This document shows positions 9,349-18,300 of a stretch of 64,000 bases of DNA, one piece after another (positions within the stretch are counted from its first letter, which is position 1; each line of letters starts with the position of its first letter). Below the pieces are notes generated by a model. It searched no databases, had not been told where the DNA came from, and was given only the letters and a program-made list of their open reading frames with translations. The position numbers and the translations under genes were made by a program. Location: the NCBI RefSeq assembly GCF_050633125.1, contig NZ_JBOEFX010000001.1, forward strand, positions 46,288-110,287. Direction: 5' to 3'. The stretch is from Lewinella sp050633125 (GTDB lineage: Bacteria; Bacteroidota; Bacteroidia; Chitinophagales; Saprospiraceae).

Positions 9349-10896
9349 CTAGTACCCGGAGTTTTGGGTCAAATTAGGGTTGTTTGTTATTTCCAATGGA
9401 GGAATTGGTAGCAAGTAGTCCCTGGATGGGTCAAAGTTTCTTGTGCCTAGTTCGGCTTCAAAACCATTTGGTCCGAACACCTCATTACCCATCTTCCTTC
9501 TGACTATATCGTACCACCTTTTATGCTCAAAGGCAAGCTCTAATCTTCTTTCCTCTAGTACATCATCAACAGTGGCTCCCGAGATGTTCGCAGGTACAGC
9601 ACTTGGAGCACCGGTTCCATCCCCATTTCTAGCCCTTTCCCTTATCATGTTAATCCATTGATCAGCCTCTGCCGTATTACCAAGTTCAGCAGCAGCCTCA
9701 GCAGCGATTAAGAGCACTTCGGCATAGCGCATCAACTGGTAATTGGATTCCGAATCTCTTCCGCTAGTATTAGCCTGTGGCAAGGAGCCTGCCATAGCTG
9801 TATACTTGGAAATATGTGGACGATTCGCATTACGACCATCTAAGCTAGAAAAAGCAGTAAAAGGAATCAGATTACCACTGTTGTCTAATGCTTCATCATC
9901 AAAACAGACGTCCTTTCTGTAGTCTCCATCTTCCCAGGTATCATATACTTTTTGAGCTGGCACCAAAACAGACCATCCCCCTGAAGGGTAATAGGTTGCT
10001 TGACCATAGAAACCTGTGAAAGCAGCTAGGTAATCTCTGGATTCATCATCGATATTGGTTGCTACGAAGTCTATTACAAAAATAGGCTCTAGAGAAAAAT
10101 TGGTATTCTCTGCATGAAAGATATTACGATAATCTGGCTCCAATGCCAAGTTGTACGTTCCTGCCTTATTGATAATATCAGTAGCTTCATTGTAGGCCAG
10201 TTGATATTCTCCTCTGGTGAGATAGACACTAGCGAGAAAAGCACTAGCGGCTGCTTTGCCAGGAAGGGCTCTGTTAGCTCGTGAATCTGGTAACCATTCC
10301 TTGGCATATTCAAAATCTGCAATGATGTTCTCATATACAGTTTCCACAGGTGTTCTTGGTGCCACTGATGCTTCAGCAGTACTAATTTTCTCGTCTAAAT
10401 ATGGAATGTCTCCAAAAAGTCTGACCAAATGATAGTAGGCATAAGCTCTAATGAATCGCGCTCGTCCTGCTATTTCCTCACTCACCCCAGGGCTTTGTTC
10501 TTCAAGAACAGCTACCTCTCGTAGGGTCTCATTGGCACCTCTCACCATCTGATAGAGCCGAGGCCAGAAACTTCTTTCAGGATTAGACGGATTTAAAATC
10601 AGTGGATTAGTTGCCGAGACCGTAAATTGATCGTGTTCAATTCTTTCAGCTGCAGTGGTAGGGTTTCCTATAGCTACCATATCTGAACGCAGCATAAGTG
10701 GTAAGCCCAAGCCTCTAGACAGAAATGCTCTAGCCGTTAAATTAGCATAAGCACCAGCAATGGTAGTCTGCACTGTTTGCAGATCGACCACCCGCTCATC
10801 TGGCTCCAATTCACTTAATGCGTTCTCTTCTAAATCCGAACATCCCACCATTGATAAACCAAGTACCAATGCTAATAAATATTTATACATATTCAT
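9349..10896 (-). CDS. SusD/RagB-family outer-membrane glycan-binding lipoprotein
   Basis: This 515-residue protein has a lipoprotein signal with lipobox SMVGC (Cys19). The N-terminal SusD-like helical/TPR region includes FWPRLYQMVRGANETLREV, and RARFIRAYAYYHLVRLFGDIPYL is the classic SusD signature. The C-terminal RagB/SusD domain ends with RYAEVLLIAAEAAAE, ERRLELAFEHKRWYDIVRR and DYLLPIPPLEI. It should form the lid of the SusC barrel on the cell surface and bind alginate oligosaccharides; the substrate is inferred from the flanking lyases. It starts 20 bp after SusC on the same strand, the normal arrangement. Confidence 0.95.
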   Translation of the reverse strand: MNMYKYLLALVLGLSMVGCSDLEENALSELEPDERVVDLQTVQTTIAGAYANLTARAFLSRGLGLPLMLRSDMVAIGNPTTAAERIEHDQFTVSATNPLILNPSNPERSFWPRLYQMVRGANETLREVAVLEEQSPGVSEEIAGRARFIRAYAYYHLVRLFGDIPYLDEKISTAEASVAPRTPVETVYENIIADFEYAKEWLPDSRANRALPGKAAASAFLASVYLTRGEYQLAYNEATDIINKAGTYNLALEPDYRNIFHAENTNFSLEPIFVIDFVATNIDDESRDYLAAFTGFYGQATYYPSGGWSVLVPAQKVYDTWEDGDYRKDVCFDDEALDNSGNLIPFTAFSSLDGRNANRPHISKYTAMAGSLPQANTSGRDSESNYQLMRYAEVLLIAAEAAAELGNTAEADQWINMIRERARNGDGTGAPSAVPANISGATVDDVLEERRLELAFEHKRWYDIVRRKMGNEVFGPNGFEAELGTRNFDPSRDYLLPIPPLEITNNPNLTQNSGY

Positions 10897-10916
10897 ATTA
10901 ATAATTTTTTATTGAT

Positions 10917-13900
10917 TTAGAATTTCAAGCTGAGACCAATAGTAATTGACCTTAGGTTAGGATAATTACCAAAATCATGCCCTTGAATTACATTATCATC
11001 TCCACTGCTTTCGCCACCACTACCAAAGTAACTCACTTCAGGGTCTAGTCCTGAATAATTAGTAAAGGTTAGTAGGTTCTGAGCACTGATAGATAATCTT
11101 GCTGAACCGATTCCAACTTTATCCAGCATACCATTTGGCAAACTATAGCCTAAAGCTACATTCTTAAGTCTTACATAACTTCCGTCTTCTACGAAACGAG
11201 ATGAGCGCTCTCTTCCTCTGATGGCTGCTCGAGGTATATCGGTATCTGTGTTATTTGGCGTCCAGGAATTTAATACATCCGTTAAGCCATTACTGTCACC
11301 ATTGTATAATTGAACAGCTGTCAGGTTATAGATATCTCCACCTACAGCCCCTTGGAAAAAGATATTCAAATCAAATTTCTTGTACGTAAAAGTGTTGGTG
11401 AAACCAAACGTAAAATCAGGATTTGGGTCTCCTATAATCTGTCGGTCATTGTCATTTATTACGCCATCAAGGTTACCCTCTTCATCTGCTACGTCAGCGA
11501 ACAAAGGTTCTCCTGGTATCGGGTTTCCATTTCCATCAAGAGATGCATCTTGCACAGCTGTACCTGCGGGAAGAGCACCACCTTGATATACACCTTGGTA
11601 ATCTAATCCCCAAAAAAGACCAAGCGCCTCACCTTCTCGTAAGATATATGTATTACCACCAGCGAAATAACCTGGAGCTCCACTACCTAAAATCTCGTTT
11701 CCTCCAGATAGCTCGATTATTTCATTCCTGTTCCTTGCAATGTTGAAATTCGATGTCCATCTAAAATCTTTTTTATTAATGTTGGTTGACGTCAAAGAAA
11801 ACTCAACTCCACGATTATTAATAGAACCAACATTTCTGAGAACGTCTAAATCAGATGTTCCTAAGTAAAAATTTGAAGCTCTATCGACAGCTAAAAGGTC
11901 TTCTGTATCGATGTTGTAATAGTCTGCGCTAATCGTGATTCTGTTTTCAAATAAACCAATATCCACACCTACGTTTGTCTGATAGGAAGTTTCCCACTTC
12001 AAATCTGGGTTTGCTTCACGAGCTAGGTCTACACCAAAAGATCCACCAACCACTGTAGGTGGCTGAACACGATACGTAGAGAGTGATTCATAAGGGCCAA
12101 TGGCTTGATTACCCGTTAGACCATAACTAGCTCTTAACTTGAGGAGAGATAGTGTTGGGTTGTCGAGTAAAAAGTTTTCTCTTGAAACCTTCCATCCAAT
12201 TGCGACAGAAGGGAAAATTGCATATTTGTTATTTGCTGCAAAGTTGGATGCTCCATCTCTACGAACTGTAGTAGTCAGCAAATATTTGCCTGCCCATTCA
12301 AAATTGACACGCCCAAAAACGGACTCGATTTCCGATTCAGAGAAACGAGAGTCAACGGTGCGCTGATCTATAAGTCCAGCTTCTAGGTTATACCATGAAA
12401 ATGCATCCGTCAATAATCCTCGGGCACCTGCTTCGAAGCCTTCGGTAGTGTTTTTTTGGTAGGAATGCCCAGCTGTTGCGGTTAAATTACCTTGCCCAAT
12501 TGCTGAAGTATACGTTAGGTAGTTTTCATTAAGAAACCTTGTTCTTTTTACGGATTCTAAAAACGCTCCACCAGCAGACAGTACAAACGTTTGCGGTTTA
12601 AAATAACCTTCCGTACTATTTTGCGTTCTGTAGCCTAAAGTAGTTTTGAAACTCAGACCTTTCAATATCTCAAAGTCTGCATAAACGTTCGTTCTTGAAT
12701 TATCCGTTTTGGTTTCATTTGTTATCTGTGTTGCCACGGCCCACGGATTTTCTATGTCATCTCCCACCGTATTTTGAGAGAAATTCCCTGCGTCATCAAA
12801 CCTGCCAACATCGGGAGCAAACCTGAATGCCAAAGCGACTACATCATCTCCTCCTCCGTTTACAGAACCAATAGCATCACTTCCTGTCGATTGAGTTGAA
12901 ACACCATTTTGCTCGCTTCGACTAGCAATACTGTTAATTCCAACTTTTAATCTACTCCCGACTTTTGCATCTACATTTGCTAGAAACTGAATTTTGTCGA
13001 AGTCAGAATTAACAATGATTCCTTGTTGATCAAAATAAGTACCAGAAAAATAATAGTTTACATTGTCACCACCTCCAGAAACTGACAGTTGGTGGTTTTG
13101 TGTATTTCCAGCTCTGTAAATTTCGTCTTGCCAGTCTGTTTTAGCTGTTCCTTGAGCATAAGGAGCATCTCCTGCATTGCTACGGATCATGTTTTGATAT
13201 TGAGCAAATCCATTTGCATCCAGCAAGTCCAACCTATTGGTCGTCTCCTGGGAAGAATAAGTGGAATTAAGCTCTACGACCGCTTTTCCAGCTTTACCTT
13301 TCTTAGTAGTTACCAGGATAACCCCTCCTGATCCTCTTGATCCATAAATTGCAGTAGCAGAGGCATCTTTCAATATCTCGATGGATTCAATGTCATTTTG
13401 TTGCGGAAAAGCAGCACCGACAAAACCATCAACCACTACAAGTGGGTCACTGCTTGCATTGAGTGACGAACTACCTCGAACTCGAATAGAAATACCCGCA
13501 CCAGGCTCACCACCATTCTGTGTTTGAACAGCTACTCCTGCCGCACGACCTTGAAGTGCTTGAGCTGCATTTAATACTGGGAAAGCTTGTATGTCTTCAG
13601 CCTTTACAGAAGATACACTACCAGTAACATCACTCTTTTTAACACTTCCATAGCCAATTACTACAACTTCGTCCAATAGCTCTGCATTTGTAGCTAAGGT
13701 TACATTGATGTTGGTTTGTCCATTAACAGGGATTGTTTTCGGTTCATATCCTGTGTATGAAATCACCAGTACAGCGTCAGAGGCAGCTTCTAAGCTAAAT
13801 GTACCATCAAAATCAGTTATAGTACCGCCACTAGTTCCCTGCACAATAATAGTGGCTCCAATTAAAGCTTCACCACTGTCATCGGTGACCTTGCCGCTAA

Positions 13901-14006
13901 TGGTCTCTTGAGCATTGGCACTCATGGAACAAAAGGAGATGAATAGAACAGAGAGCCACATCACTCTCTTGGGCTGTTCTATGAATTTTTGTAAAAAATG
14001 ATTCAT
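10917..14006 (-). CDS. SusC/RagA-family TonB-dependent oligosaccharide importer
   Basis: This 1029-residue outer-membrane protein has a signal peptide (about 1-32, ending SANA), a CarboxypepD_reg-like domain at about 35-115 (GKVTDDSGEALIGATIIVQG), the SusC-type linker LLDEVVVIGYGSVKKSDVTG, a plug domain to about 235 (SIEILKDASATAIYGSRG) and a 22-strand barrel ending in a typical aromatic C-terminus. It imports oligosaccharides with SusD using TonB energy. It is the first gene after the operator/promoter at 14137-14205 and probably heads the SusC-SusD-PL7-PL6 transcript. The length is normal for the family. Confidence 0.96.
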   Translation of the reverse strand: MNHFLQKFIEQPKRVMWLSVLFISFCSMSANAQETISGKVTDDSGEALIGATIIVQGTSGGTITDFDGTFSLEAASDAVLVISYTGYEPKTIPVNGQTNINVTLATNAELLDEVVVIGYGSVKKSDVTGSVSSVKAEDIQAFPVLNAAQALQGRAAGVAVQTQNGGEPGAGISIRVRGSSSLNASSDPLVVVDGFVGAAFPQQNDIESIEILKDASATAIYGSRGSGGVILVTTKKGKAGKAVVELNSTYSSQETTNRLDLLDANGFAQYQNMIRSNAGDAPYAQGTAKTDWQDEIYRAGNTQNHQLSVSGGGDNVNYYFSGTYFDQQGIIVNSDFDKIQFLANVDAKVGSRLKVGINSIASRSEQNGVSTQSTGSDAIGSVNGGGDDVVALAFRFAPDVGRFDDAGNFSQNTVGDDIENPWAVATQITNETKTDNSRTNVYADFEILKGLSFKTTLGYRTQNSTEGYFKPQTFVLSAGGAFLESVKRTRFLNENYLTYTSAIGQGNLTATAGHSYQKNTTEGFEAGARGLLTDAFSWYNLEAGLIDQRTVDSRFSESEIESVFGRVNFEWAGKYLLTTTVRRDGASNFAANNKYAIFPSVAIGWKVSRENFLLDNPTLSLLKLRASYGLTGNQAIGPYESLSTYRVQPPTVVGGSFGVDLAREANPDLKWETSYQTNVGVDIGLFENRITISADYYNIDTEDLLAVDRASNFYLGTSDLDVLRNVGSINNRGVEFSLTSTNINKKDFRWTSNFNIARNRNEIIELSGGNEILGSGAPGYFAGGNTYILREGEALGLFWGLDYQGVYQGGALPAGTAVQDASLDGNGNPIPGEPLFADVADEEGNLDGVINDNDRQIIGDPNPDFTFGFTNTFTYKKFDLNIFFQGAVGGDIYNLTAVQLYNGDSNGLTDVLNSWTPNNTDTDIPRAAIRGRERSSRFVEDGSYVRLKNVALGYSLPNGMLDKVGIGSARLSISAQNLLTFTNYSGLDPEVSYFGSGGESSGDDNVIQGHDFGNYPNLRSITIGLSLKF

Positions 14007-14136
14007 ATGGAAATTAATTTAATAAGTTCGGATTTTAACTGCCTACATAATCGCCAAAACACCTGGGTAAATCGGGTATAGTTCTTCGAGACAATTAGAT
14101 TCTTCCTTTGGTTAGATAGCTTTTACTTAATGAAGG

Positions 14137-14205
14137 CTAAAGTTACGAAACTGTTTAGGTAAAACACCAATTATTGGTCAACCAATTTTTGGTTAGCCAA
14201 ATATT
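14137..14205 (-). promoter_or_regulatory. SusC control region: tandem operator and candidate promoters
   Basis: The operator sites TTGGTCAACCAA (14174-14185) and TTGGTTAGCCAA (14189-14200) start 15 bp apart. With the same geometry as at gntR1, the outer site ends in AATATTTG (14198-14205), an imperfect -7 element without a clear -33. A second candidate lies between operator and gene: TTG (14168-14170), 22 nt, then TAACTTTAG (14137-14145). If the second is used, the operator lies just upstream of the -33 box. The rest of the 353-bp gap (14007-14359) has nothing further that I recognise. Confidence 0.65.
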
Positions 14206-14359
14206 TTTTTGTTAATTTCCGTTTATTGGTATTTTGTACTTAAAGAACTTGGAATCCCTTGGGAAAATTTTGATATGTATTATGGAGAGAATTGAAGCCT
14301 TGGAACAAACAACTTATCAGCTACCGGATTTGGGTTACCCTTCATTTTACAACTATTCT

Positions 14360-16549
14360 TTACTGAATTAGCAACTTGCTTTTGAAGCGTATCTCTTCTA
14401 TCTCTCTAATCTCAAGTATATAAATTCCATTAGCTATGTTTTTACAGATGTGCTGATGCTCCATTCCTTCAAACATGAAATGATCTACCTTCCGACCGTA
14501 CAAATCAAAAATGCTGACGGTATAGGATCCCACCTCTTTCATTTCAATAGTTAGTTCCTTGTTTTGTGTTGGGTTGGGGTAAACTCGTATTTGTGAGTGC
14601 TCATTTTCTTCTTCCTCCTCATTAGGCGGTGGTGGATCTCCTCCTATGATAGCTATTCTGGTAAAATTTGTATTCCCGTCATTGTCCGTAACAATAGCTT
14701 GTAGGTAATGAACTTCATGAGAAAGGTCCTGAATCGTAGTAGTTAAATTAGTGAATATGTAGGGCGCTTCATTATCCGTCCCGACTGGTTCTCCATTGAT
14801 TAGCAATTTCACATTTTGAATTGTTCCATCACTATCCGACGCATTAACTTCAATATCACCCCCCTCCCAAGTGGACACATCAATAGCACTCATTGGATTT
14901 ATAAAACCCACATTGGGTAGCTCCCCATGAAATCCTCTATCAGAAAAATTTCCATATCCACCCCAAGTAGCTAGCAAATCATATATTTCTCCTGATTGCT
15001 GCTCAGGTATTAAAACATTATCAAGAGCACTCACGCCTAATCGGTCTTCTAATTGCTGGATATAAAGACTTCTGGGATGCACGTTAGTACCCCAACTTTC
15101 CCAATATCCGTCGCCTGTCTGATTTGTGCCAATACAGCCAATGCCCCAATTCATTGAGCCCTGTGGACTGTCTACGCGAAACTCTCCATTGTAGGAGTCC
15201 ATATTCCAAAACATAGTTTGTGCACCTGACCATCCATGTCCACTACCCGAGCTACCCCGGTTCCAAACCCTGGTAGAACCTCCTCGAATGTTGTCAAAAA
15301 GGGTCCCAGTAGCCCATCTATGGTGAGGGCCAATGTCTGAGTTAGCGCTCTCTGCGAGCCCGTCCAAAAAAACATTGGGTCCGGTGACTCTGGATCCTGT
15401 CACAAAATCGTGTCGTCCATTAATTGAGTAGCATCGTTGAAATAGATTTCCTAATCCCTCTTGGATAGCAAAAGGATATCTTCTGCCTCCAGAAACTTGA
15501 GATTTTGGATCAATGTATGCGCAATCCTGAACCGTTGTAAAATGAGCACTTTCAATATTTACGGTACTATAAGCAAGATACTGACCGGTTACTTGTTTTA
15601 CCCAACAGTTTTCTGAATCTTTTAGTCTAACCGCAGTCCAGGCATGAGATTCATCCAGATTACCATCGTAAAAAGATTGGATTCTCATGTTTTCAACACC
15701 GCAATGACTGATGCGCCTTGATGATTGGATTTTCGAAATCGACCCGCCTCCATACATCTCTTCCATAACATCAACGATGGGAATATTGATGGAAATAGTA
15801 TTGCCAGATATGGCAGTGATCATTCGTTCATGATCAATAGTATAGTCATCAGGTGTCCAGCCATTACAATCACTGTTTCCAGCACAGAGTGTTTCCTGAT
15901 CCATGCCTAATGCATCGATCCAGACTTGGTTTGGTGTTCTAGTAACCACAATTTTTTCTCCAACCTCAAAATCCGATGCATCCTCAACCTCAAAGGAATA
16001 GGCTCCCACCGGTACATAATCGGTTGTAATAGCTTGTTCCGATTGTTCATCTTTAATGATAATGGTACCACTTGGCCCCAGAATATTGATAACACTATGA
16101 TCAACTCGCGGATTTGAATGGAGCACAGTTCCGTTTAATCCTTGCCCTTCCCCTCTTAAAACAACTCCAGACGCTCTGACTGCCAAAATGTTTTCTAAAC
16201 TATAATGCCCTGCTTTAATTAATACGACACCTCGAAATCCATTTTGATCAGGTTCGAGTGCTGCGACTAGATCAATTGCAGCCTGAATTCTTCGAGCATC
16301 CTCTCCTTCTTCTGGAGTAACTGTAACCTTAATCTCAATATCAGTAGGAAGTGAAACACCTCCCCCCATGTATCCAGCGTAAGAAAAATCCGGAATGGTG
16401 TTGACTTCATTTGATTGCCCCGTCATAGAGAAAGGAACATAAGTTAATTCACCTTGATCTAAATAGACCAATTGAGAAGAGTTTTGCCCATGAGCTAAAT
16501 AAGCCCCAATAAGGTTAAAAATCAGAAATAATAATCGTTGAGCATTCAT
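14360..16549 (-). CDS. Secreted right-handed beta-helix protein, unrecognised family, with T9SS domain
   Basis: This 729-residue protein has a signal peptide (1-21, ending AHGQ), a pectate-lyase-3-like beta-helix at about 70-520, an Ig-like domain at about 545-625, an acidic linker (EEEEENE) and a T9SS sorting domain (YPNPTQNKELTIEMK). The helix start is typical: RRIQAAIDLVAALEP, GVVLIKAGHYSLE, GVVLRGEGQGLNGT. Conserved-looking charged clusters are GRHDFVTGSRVTGPN (R379, H380, D381), GPHHRWATG (H409, H410, R411) and SGHGWSGAQ (H438). I do not recognise the PL6 Lys/Arg pair or any named alginate lyase motif. Between the SGBP gene and susCD, a polysaccharide lyase or hydrolase acting on alginate is likely but unproven. 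Confidence 0.75.
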   Translation of the reverse strand: MNAQRLLFLIFNLIGAYLAHGQNSSQLVYLDQGELTYVPFSMTGQSNEVNTIPDFSYAGYMGGGVSLPTDIEIKVTVTPEEGEDARRIQAAIDLVAALEPDQNGFRGVVLIKAGHYSLENILAVRASGVVLRGEGQGLNGTVLHSNPRVDHSVINILGPSGTIIIKDEQSEQAITTDYVPVGAYSFEVEDASDFEVGEKIVVTRTPNQVWIDALGMDQETLCAGNSDCNGWTPDDYTIDHERMITAISGNTISINIPIVDVMEEMYGGGSISKIQSSRRISHCGVENMRIQSFYDGNLDESHAWTAVRLKDSENCWVKQVTGQYLAYSTVNIESAHFTTVQDCAYIDPKSQVSGGRRYPFAIQEGLGNLFQRCYSINGRHDFVTGSRVTGPNVFLDGLAESANSDIGPHHRWATGTLFDNIRGGSTRVWNRGSSGSGHGWSGAQTMFWNMDSYNGEFRVDSPQGSMNWGIGCIGTNQTGDGYWESWGTNVHPRSLYIQQLEDRLGVSALDNVLIPEQQSGEIYDLLATWGGYGNFSDRGFHGELPNVGFINPMSAIDVSTWEGGDIEVNASDSDGTIQNVKLLINGEPVGTDNEAPYIFTNLTTTIQDLSHEVHYLQAIVTDNDGNTNFTRIAIIGGDPPPPNEEEEENEHSQIRVYPNPTQNKELTIEMKEVGSYTVSIFDLYGRKVDHFMFEGMEHQHICKNIANGIYILEIREIEEIRFKSKLLIQ

Positions 16550-16680
16550 AATCTAAATGGAAATATATCTGAGCAGAAGGTAAGTAGTAAAATTGATACA
16601 TTGAGACATTTTTCTCCTTTAGAGCTTGATAATAAGGTGTCTAGTTGGATGAGATAAAAACTTAATATATTACCAAAACA

Positions 16681-16714
16681 AAAAGAGGAGCACCTGAATA
16701 GGCACTCCTCTTTT
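16681..16714 (-). terminator. Rho-independent terminator after the PKD lipoprotein gene
   Basis: Arms AAAAGAGGAG and CTCCTCTTTT flank a 14-nt loop. On the minus strand the hairpin is followed by a T-rich tract. It lies 58 nt after the stop of the lipoprotein gene and separates it from the beta-helix gene. The rest of the gap 16550-16771 shows no operator. Confidence 0.75.
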
Positions 16715-16771
16715 CTGATGAAGGAAACTCATGTTTCACTTCTACTAACATCTCATTGAGACATTAACAGT

Positions 16772-17824
16772 TTATTCATCTTCCCCTACAGTAGCGTCTG
16801 CACTGTTCACATGATAAGGAGAATCAAGGTTAATATCAGGGTTTAAATTATCGCCTGCTACTCTTCCTTGGAAGTTATCTTCGAAAGCCACTACTTCAGT
16901 TCCTGAATCTGAAGAATATATTACTATATCATCAACATGAAACATCCCATCAGAAATAGCTGAATTTCCAGCATATTTCCACTGGAAATTAGCAGCGCCA
17001 TCTTTGACAGCAGCTAAATGCGGAGCTTCGTCATCAACACCACCGTTAGTAGTACTAACCGCATCAGTGATTACAGTCTGGCCATCAATTATAACGGTAT
17101 ACGTTGGATAATTGGTGCCATCAGCAGACCAACTTATCTCTACAGGAATCCAAACATCAGCCATTCCCTCTGGAAAATTAGCAGCTGCAATAGTCGCATC
17201 GGAAGCTCCTTCACGGAACTCATGCGGTGCATTGTCTTTCAACCTCACTTCGACCATTGCAAAATCACCAGTTGTGGAATTACCTGAAACGTTGATAAAG
17301 CCATCCTGAATATCCATATCTACAGGACCTTCAGCTACTCGGTACATAAAAGTAATTCTTCCGTTTCGAATAGAATCCATCGGTGCATATCTAAGCTCAC
17401 CAGTATCGCTATCCGTCATGTCAGTAATAATAGCATACCTGTTCTTAGGTGCTGTAACTTCTACTGTTTCAGTTGTTGTAGCAACTACTCCATCGGAAGC
17501 GGTTACAGTCAATGTTACGGTATAAGTACCCTCACCAGAAAAGGTATGGGTAGGGTTCTCGTCAGTTGAAGTCCCGTCGCCACCAAAGTCCCATGATGAA
17601 TCGAAACTAGTATCCGTGATTCCATTTACCACGGAGTTGTTTGTGAAATCATAGGTCAAAGAATTGTCGGCATCAACCTGTGCGGTGAAACTGGCAACAA
17701 CGGTTGATAGATCTGGTACTATCATTTCGTCATCGTCTCCACAAGAGGTGATTAAAGTAAACGCCAAAAATAAGGACATCATTAGCATGATGTTTTTATT
17801 TATTTTAGCAAAGAAACTTTCCAT
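16772..17824 (-). CDS. PKD-domain lipoprotein, probable surface alginate-binding protein (SusE/F position)
   Basis: I place the start at the ATG at 17824, because from there the protein begins with a clean lipoprotein signal (MESFFAKINKNIMLMMSLFL, then lipobox LITSC, Cys28, followed by GDDDE, a Bacteroidota surface-export-like signal). The frame is open 45 codons further upstream but without signal-like sequence. The 350 residues hold a PKD domain at about 45-125 (DFGGDGTSTDENPTHTFSGEGTYTVTLTV) and a C-terminal jelly-roll-like domain with no lyase signature. It has its own operator/promoter and terminator. By position it should be the surface glycan-binding protein that works with SusCD; binding of alginate is inferred. 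Confidence 0.75.
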   Translation of the reverse strand: MESFFAKINKNIMLMMSLFLAFTLITSCGDDDEMIVPDLSTVVASFTAQVDADNSLTYDFTNNSVVNGITDTSFDSSWDFGGDGTSTDENPTHTFSGEGTYTVTLTVTASDGVVATTTETVEVTAPKNRYAIITDMTDSDTGELRYAPMDSIRNGRITFMYRVAEGPVDMDIQDGFINVSGNSTTGDFAMVEVRLKDNAPHEFREGASDATIAAANFPEGMADVWIPVEISWSADGTNYPTYTVIIDGQTVITDAVSTTNGGVDDEAPHLAAVKDGAANFQWKYAGNSAISDGMFHVDDIVIYSSDSGTEVVAFEDNFQGRVAGDNLNPDINLDSPYHVNSADATVGEDE

Positions 17825-18085
17825 TTCAGTTACGTTTTTTATTAAAAAAAAGTTTGATAAATTATTAAAGTTGTATTTTTTAGTACTGGTTACATTTTTT
17901 GAAACCTGTACTGTTCGTTTAGCATACTGTAGTAACGTGTCCACTGAAGCGCTCCTCAATCCACTGTTTCAGAATTTTCATTTCTGATGTGATGAAGCAG
18001 TACCTGGTGGTCTTACGATGCAAATGTTGCTTGACCTTTTTCTTTACTTTTCAATTAGATACCTGGATCCTAAACAGCAGAAAAT

Positions 18086-18140
18086 TTGGCTAACCAACAA
18101 TTGGTCGACCAATTTAGAGTGAAGATTTTGAACTACCAAA
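18086..18140 (-). promoter_or_regulatory. Operator and promoter of the PKD lipoprotein gene
   Basis: Sites TTGGCTAACCAA (18086-18097) and TTGGTCGACCAA (18101-18112) start 15 bp apart. On the minus strand TTTG (18137-18140), 20 nt and TAAATTGG (18109-18116) form a near-consensus promoter whose -7 box overlaps the outer site. This leaves an untranslated leader of about 280 nt to the ATG at 17824. I see no riboswitch or clear structure in that leader. Confidence 0.7.
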
Positions 18141-18230
18141 TTTTTTAACGATTTTCTAATATTCATAAAGTGCTGGTCGCGGAGCAAATACATTCCAAAC
18201 GAGCCTCTGTATCCAAACACACAAATAGGT

Positions 18231-18276
18231 AAGCACTCCCAATTACATGCAGGGTTGAATGTAATTGGGAGTGCTT
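18231..18276 (-). terminator. Strong hairpin after gntR2
   Basis: Two perfect 18-nt arms (18231-18248 and 18259-18276; arm AAGCACTCCCAATTACAT) with a 10-nt loop lie 25 nt after the gntR2 stop. The stem is very stable, although the T-run is short. It should end the gntR2 transcript before the lipoprotein promoter. Confidence 0.75.
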
Positions 18277-18300
18277 AATTTCAGAAACAGTGAATATAAT

